From: Anaerolineales bacterium
GTDB taxonomy: Bacteria; Chloroflexota; Anaerolineae; Anaerolineales; UBA6668
Assembly: GCA_020630225.1 (NCBI GenBank)
Contig: JAHDBS010000002.1
Span: 1 to 35,040, forward strand
Direction of reading: 5' to 3'
DNA length: 35,040 nucleotides
Shown here: one piece after another, positions 31,817 through 35,040 of the stretch
Layout: each line of letters opens with the position of its first letter
How positions within the stretch are numbered: the stretch's first letter is position 1
Translations under genes and position numbers: made by a program
Notes under the pieces: model-generated
What the model saw: the letters and a program-made list of their open reading frames with translations, nothing else
The model's database searches: none
Told to the model about the DNA's origin: nothing

Positions 31817-34800
31817 ATGAGTAAATGGGGATCTCTCTTTACCTCGAACGTTAGTCGCGCATATACAAAACCAGTATATGCAGCACTGCTTTTAAGTCTG
31901 GCATTGGTAATTGGCTTTAGCCTAACCCGCCCTGCCCACGCAGCAGACCTGCTTCAAGCGGACACCACCGCCCCAACCTATGAAGACAGCTGTTTTGCAA
32001 TCGCAGATGAAGACGAAAACAATGGCGTTGCCGACTCCTTAGTCATGCTGCGTAAAGCAGATGGCGCCACGGAGTTTATTGGCGTTACCACCACCACAGA
32101 CATTGAAACCATGGCTGTCAAACCAGGTGGCACAACAATCTATGTTGTCAATGGTGGCACCTTCGGCACGGTGGATTATGTCAGCACATCTCCTACAGCC
32201 GGTGAATTTACCGCACTCGGACCTATTGGTAATAGTGATAACGGTAGCGCAGGTCTTGTCAGCTTTGACGATATCGATGCGCTCTCTTTTGATATCAAGA
32301 CCAATCCGCCAACGTTATATGGTGTCCAACGTCGAATTGGCGGCCAGCCAGATATTCTCATCAAAATTGATCCAGAAACTGGGGAATATATTCCAAATAG
32401 CTTCTTGGGCGGCACAGCTGACTACGTTGAAATCACTGGTTTCCCTGGCACAGAAGACGATATTGATGATATTGCCGTCAACCCGGTTGACGGTGTGCTG
32501 TACGGGGCGGCCAACGAAGGCGGCACAGGTGGCACCTTGGTCATCATCAATAAAGATAATGGGAAGATCGAACTTCCAAATGGTAACCCTGGCATTGTAG
32601 GTCCAACGTTCTACCAAGGCACAGACACCATTGTTGATGACATTGAAGGGCTAGCGTTCTTCAATGACGGCCAACTCTATGGCAGCACGGGCAACAACGG
32701 CCCAGATGATGAAGACAAGGATCGTCTATTCCAAATTGACGAAACAACAGGGAATGCAACCCTCATCGGGAATTTCCCAACAAAGGGTCAAGACTATGAA
32801 GGCCTTGGCTGTTTGACCGCTCCTGCATTTCTTGCTATTCAAAAATACACAAGTGGACCTGGTCAGCTTCCTCAAGACGCAAACTTAGCGCCGGGTGCTT
32901 ACATTCCTGCGGGGGCAGAAGTCACTTGGACTTTCATTATTGCAAATACCGCTGGTTCTGAAATCCAAGACATTGTATTAACCGATGACATTATTGGCGT
33001 AATCAATGACCCAACTGCTAATCCACCAATTGCAAACTGTACTGAAGGCGCTATTCCAGATCTAGAGTCAGGTGAAGACTTCACCTGTACTGTGAAAGGT
33101 ACAGCTATTGAAGGTCAATATCAGAACATTGGCACAGCCGATGGATATGCCGTTATTCCTAATCGCAACCTTACTGCAACAGACCCTAGCTTCTACTTTG
33201 GATACACCACAGGGATTACGCTGGATGTCACAGTAAACGACGTTCCAGCCCCAGAGCCAACCGGCCCAATTGTGCCGGTTGCCAGCACCGTTGAATTCGA
33301 TTACAAGGTCACAAACACAAGCAATGTGGACTTAGTTGACGTTGTCGTAAAAGACGACACGCTAGGCACAATCTGTGAAATTGAGTTCTTAGCAGTCGGG
33401 GAAAGCTTCACCTGTACTGAAACAGCAGCAGCAACAATTGGTCAGTACAGCAGCCCGGCAGATGTTACCGGCGTGCCAGCAGACACAGATGGAAATCCAA
33501 TTCTGGATGACATTGGTGGTGATCCTATTGATCCGGTTACTGACACTGACATCAGTCATTACTTTGCCGGCACCGCAGGCATTGAAATTGAAAAATCGCC
33601 AGACTTACAAGAAGTGCTGGCTGAAAGCGATGTCACCTTTACGATCAAGGTGACAAACACCGGTGATCTTCCACTGACAAATATCAAAGTAACAGACGAA
33701 GTTGCACCAAACTGTGATCGTGAATTTGCAACGCTTGCACCGCAAGCTAGCGAAGAATATACCTGTACCGTCACTGGAGTTGTAAAAGACTTTGTCAACA
33801 TCGCTAAGGTCACTGCAGACCCTGAAGAAGGTGATCCAGTTGAAGACGAAGACGACGCTGAAGTCAAAATCGTGCGACCAAGTATTGAAATTGAAAAGTC
33901 TCCAGATACGCAAGAAGTACTTGCTGAAGACGATGTCACTTTCACAATCAAAGTGACTAATACTGGCGACGTCACGCTAACCGATATTGTCGTAAGTGAC
34001 CCAATCGCACCAGCTTGTGACCGAACATTTGCAGAGCTTGCTCCACAAGCATCGGAAGAATATACCTGTACGGTCGAAGGTGTTGTCAAAGACTTTGTCA
34101 ACATTGCTAAGGTCACAGCCAAAGATCCCTTCGATAACGACGTTGAAGACGAAGATGACGCCGAGGTCAACATTAAAGCAGTGACAACCTTAGGAGACTT
34201 TGTCTTTGAAGACCTCAATGGCAACGGCATTCAAGATACCGATGAACCCGGCATCCAAGGTATTACCGTCAAACTGCTCGATGCTGACGGCAACGAGCTC
34301 GACACAACCACAACCGATGAAAACGGACGCTATCAATTCACACAGTTGACAGCAGGCTCTTATATTGTTGAATTCGTTGCCCCTGAGAATTACACCCTCA
34401 CAACGCAAGACGCTGGTGATGACGATGAAAAAGACAGTGACCCTGATGTTGACACGGGTCGCACAGGTCTAATTACACTCACCGCAGACAATGATGACCA
34501 AACAATTGATGCTGGGCTTTTCAAGCTAGCGTCTATTGGTGATCGGGTCTTTATCGATCGTGACAATGATGGCATTCAAGCTGATGATGACGATAGCGTA
34601 AACGGCCTAACCGTAAAACTTCTTGACGCTGACGGCAACACGCTTGAAGAAACAACCACGGACGAAAACGGCGATTATCTTTTTGAAGATCTACGTCCAG
34701 GCCAATATATTGTCGAATTTGTAGCTGGTGACGACCAAGCATTTACGCAACAAGACGCTGGCGATGATGACACCAAAGACAGTGATGCTGACCCTGACAC

Positions 34801-35040
34801 AGGGCGTACGGCTGTCATTGACCTAACATCTGGAGAAGACAATCGTGACGTTGACGCAGGGATCTTAGGCGGCGCATCCATTGGGGATACCGTGTTCGCA
34901 GACCAAGACGGTGACGGCATTCAGGACGATGGAGAACCTGGTGTCAGTGACATCGTGGTCAATTTATTGGATGCTGATGGCAATCAATTGCAATCTACAA
35001 CCACAGATGAAGATGGAAAATATCTCTTTGACAACTTAGA
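31817..35040 (+). CDS. Large secreted surface protein: propeller-like head, DUF11-like repeats, SdrD_B-like repeats (3' end beyond window)
   Basis: One frame stays open from ATG 31817 to the window end (1074 codons), so the gene is truncated by the window. Signal peptide: basic start, hydrophobic core about 22-38, then PAHAAD. Residues about 55-335 form a repeat-rich head with YxVNGG, LYGVQR, LYGAANEGG and LYGSTGNNG blades, resembling a beta-propeller. Four DUF11-like domains follow (about 336-448, 465-582, 587-688, 689-788), each with a pair of Cys. SdrD_B-like domains come next (about 790-903, 905-1017, 1019 onward), with Asp-rich DxNxDGIQ loops like calcium sites. The architecture is that of long stalked adhesins or sheath proteins. 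Directly downstream of four sortases, it is their likely substrate, but the C-terminal sorting signal is not visible. Confidence 0.9.
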   Translation, partial: MSKWGSLFTSNVSRAYTKPVYAALLLSLALVIGFSLTRPAHAADLLQADTTAPTYEDSCFAIADEDENNGVADSLVMLRKADGATEFIGVTTTTDIETMAVKPGGTTIYVVNGGTFGTVDYVSTSPTAGEFTALGPIGNSDNGSAGLVSFDDIDALSFDIKTNPPTLYGVQRRIGGQPDILIKIDPETGEYIPNSFLGGTADYVEITGFPGTEDDIDDIAVNPVDGVLYGAANEGGTGGTLVIINKDNGKIELPNGNPGIVGPTFYQGTDTIVDDIEGLAFFNDGQLYGSTGNNGPDDEDKDRLFQIDETTGNATLIGNFPTKGQDYEGLGCLTAPAFLAIQKYTSGPGQLPQDANLAPGAYIPAGAEVTWTFIIANTAGSEIQDIVLTDDIIGVINDPTANPPIANCTEGAIPDLESGEDFTCTVKGTAIEGQYQNIGTADGYAVIPNRNLTATDPSFYFGYTTGITLDVTVNDVPAPEPTGPIVPVASTVEFDYKVTNTSNVDLVDVVVKDDTLGTICEIEFLAVGESFTCTETAAATIGQYSSPADVTGVPADTDGNPILDDIGGDPIDPVTDTDISHYFAGTAGIEIEKSPDLQEVLAESDVTFTIKVTNTGDLPLTNIKVTDEVAPNCDREFATLAPQASEEYTCTVTGVVKDFVNIAKVTADPEEGDPVEDEDDAEVKIVRPSIEIEKSPDTQEVLAEDDVTFTIKVTNTGDVTLTDIVVSDPIAPACDRTFAELAPQASEEYTCTVEGVVKDFVNIAKVTAKDPFDNDVEDEDDAEVNIKAVTTLGDFVFEDLNGNGIQDTDEPGIQGITVKLLDADGNELDTTTTDENGRYQFTQLTAGSYIVEFVAPENYTLTTQDAGDDDEKDSDPDVDTGRTGLITLTADNDDQTIDAGLFKLASIGDRVFIDRDNDGIQADDDDSVNGLTVKLLDADGNTLEETTTDENGDYLFEDLRPGQYIVEFVAGDDQAFTQQDAGDDDTKDSDADPDTGRTAVIDLTSGEDNRDVDAGILGGASIGDTVFADQDGDGIQDDGEPGVSDIVVNLLDADGNQLQSTTTDEDGKYLFDNL
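33583..34182 (+). repeat. Tandem ~300-bp repeat (DUF11-like domains 3 and 4)
   Basis: Two consecutive units, about 33583-33880 and 33886-34180, encode nearly parallel proteins: both open IEIEKSPD, share QEVLAE, DVTFTIKVTNTGD, LAPQASEEYTCTV and GVVKDFVNIAKVTA, and end EDEDDAEV. Many differences are synonymous, so the duplication is not very recent. Confidence 0.8.
34186..35040 (+). repeat. Tandem ~340-bp repeat (SdrD_B-like domains)
   Basis: Three units begin near 34186, 34528 and 34870. Each encodes GD-x-VF, an Asp-rich GIQ loop, the NGLTVKLLDADGN-type strand, TTTDE(N/D)G and YIVEFVA; the first two also share the QDAGDDD...KDSD acidic loop. The third unit is cut by the window end and more may follow. 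Confidence 0.8.

Noticed and set aside
32061-32600. A 179-codon plus-strand open frame, and several minus-strand frames, within 32-35 kb
   Set aside because: They overlap the long continuous frame from 31817 that has a signal peptide and recognisable domains; their translations have no family character.
1-35040. tRNA, rRNA or CRISPR loci
   Set aside because: No cloverleaf-like segment with a TTCGA-type arm, no rRNA stretches and no regularly spaced direct repeats were found in the intergenic regions.

Overview
The window looks like a chromosomal segment of a member of the Chloroflexota, most likely an Anaerolineae-type lineage. This is an inference from gene content. The pointers are a topoisomerase I with a fused N-terminal DUF5679 zinc module, a CpXC-domain protein beside a GAF-PAS histidine kinase, an FHA plus OmpR-type winged-helix protein divergent from a tail-anchored Ser/Thr kinase, a signal-peptide GH3-like protein with a Pro/Thr stalk and membrane tail, and several sortases with TPTP-type stalks. 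By eye the GC content is moderate. No rRNA, tRNA, CRISPR array or transposase gene was found.

Positions 1-3.1 kb hold a palindromic repeat element, a family-2 glycosyltransferase, a short-form phosphoglycerate dehydrogenase (serA-like) and a secreted M15 D,D-carboxypeptidase. Positions 3.1-8.5 kb are a signalling block: a small Cys-rich protein, a soluble histidine kinase, the CpXC protein, the FHA/winged-helix regulator and the Ser/Thr kinase. Positions 8.5-16.4 kb carry the GH3-like surface protein, miaA, uvrB, a dGTPase-like HD phosphohydrolase and greA. Positions 16.4-25.1 kb are all on the minus strand: a two-TM hypothetical, topA, a mannose-1-phosphate guanylyltransferase, dprA, and the classical ffh-rpsP-khpA-rimM translation/secretion operon. 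Many gene ends are marked by strong intrinsic terminators. Two of these hairpins (before dgt and before dprA) sit only 8-10 nt upstream of the next start codon and downstream of promoter-like sequences, so they may be attenuators.

Positions 25.1-35.0 kb are the most distinctive part: a cell-surface assembly cluster entirely on the plus strand. It has a LytR-CpsA-Psr protein, then four tandem sortase genes with different membrane/stalk modules, a 44-codon candidate membrane microprotein between sortases 1 and 2, and a large secreted protein that runs off the window's end. That protein has a signal peptide, a propeller-like head, four DUF11-like repeats each with a Cys pair, and at least three SdrD_B-like domains with Asp-rich putative Ca2+ loops. 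It is the obvious candidate substrate of the sortases, but its C-terminus, where a sorting signal would lie, is outside the window.

Reading the parts together (inference): the glycosyltransferase, the GDP-mannose-forming enzyme, the LCP protein, the carboxypeptidase and the sortase cluster all serve the cell envelope of an apparently Gram-positive-like (monoderm) cell. The kinases and FHA protein could couple envelope or growth state to regulation.
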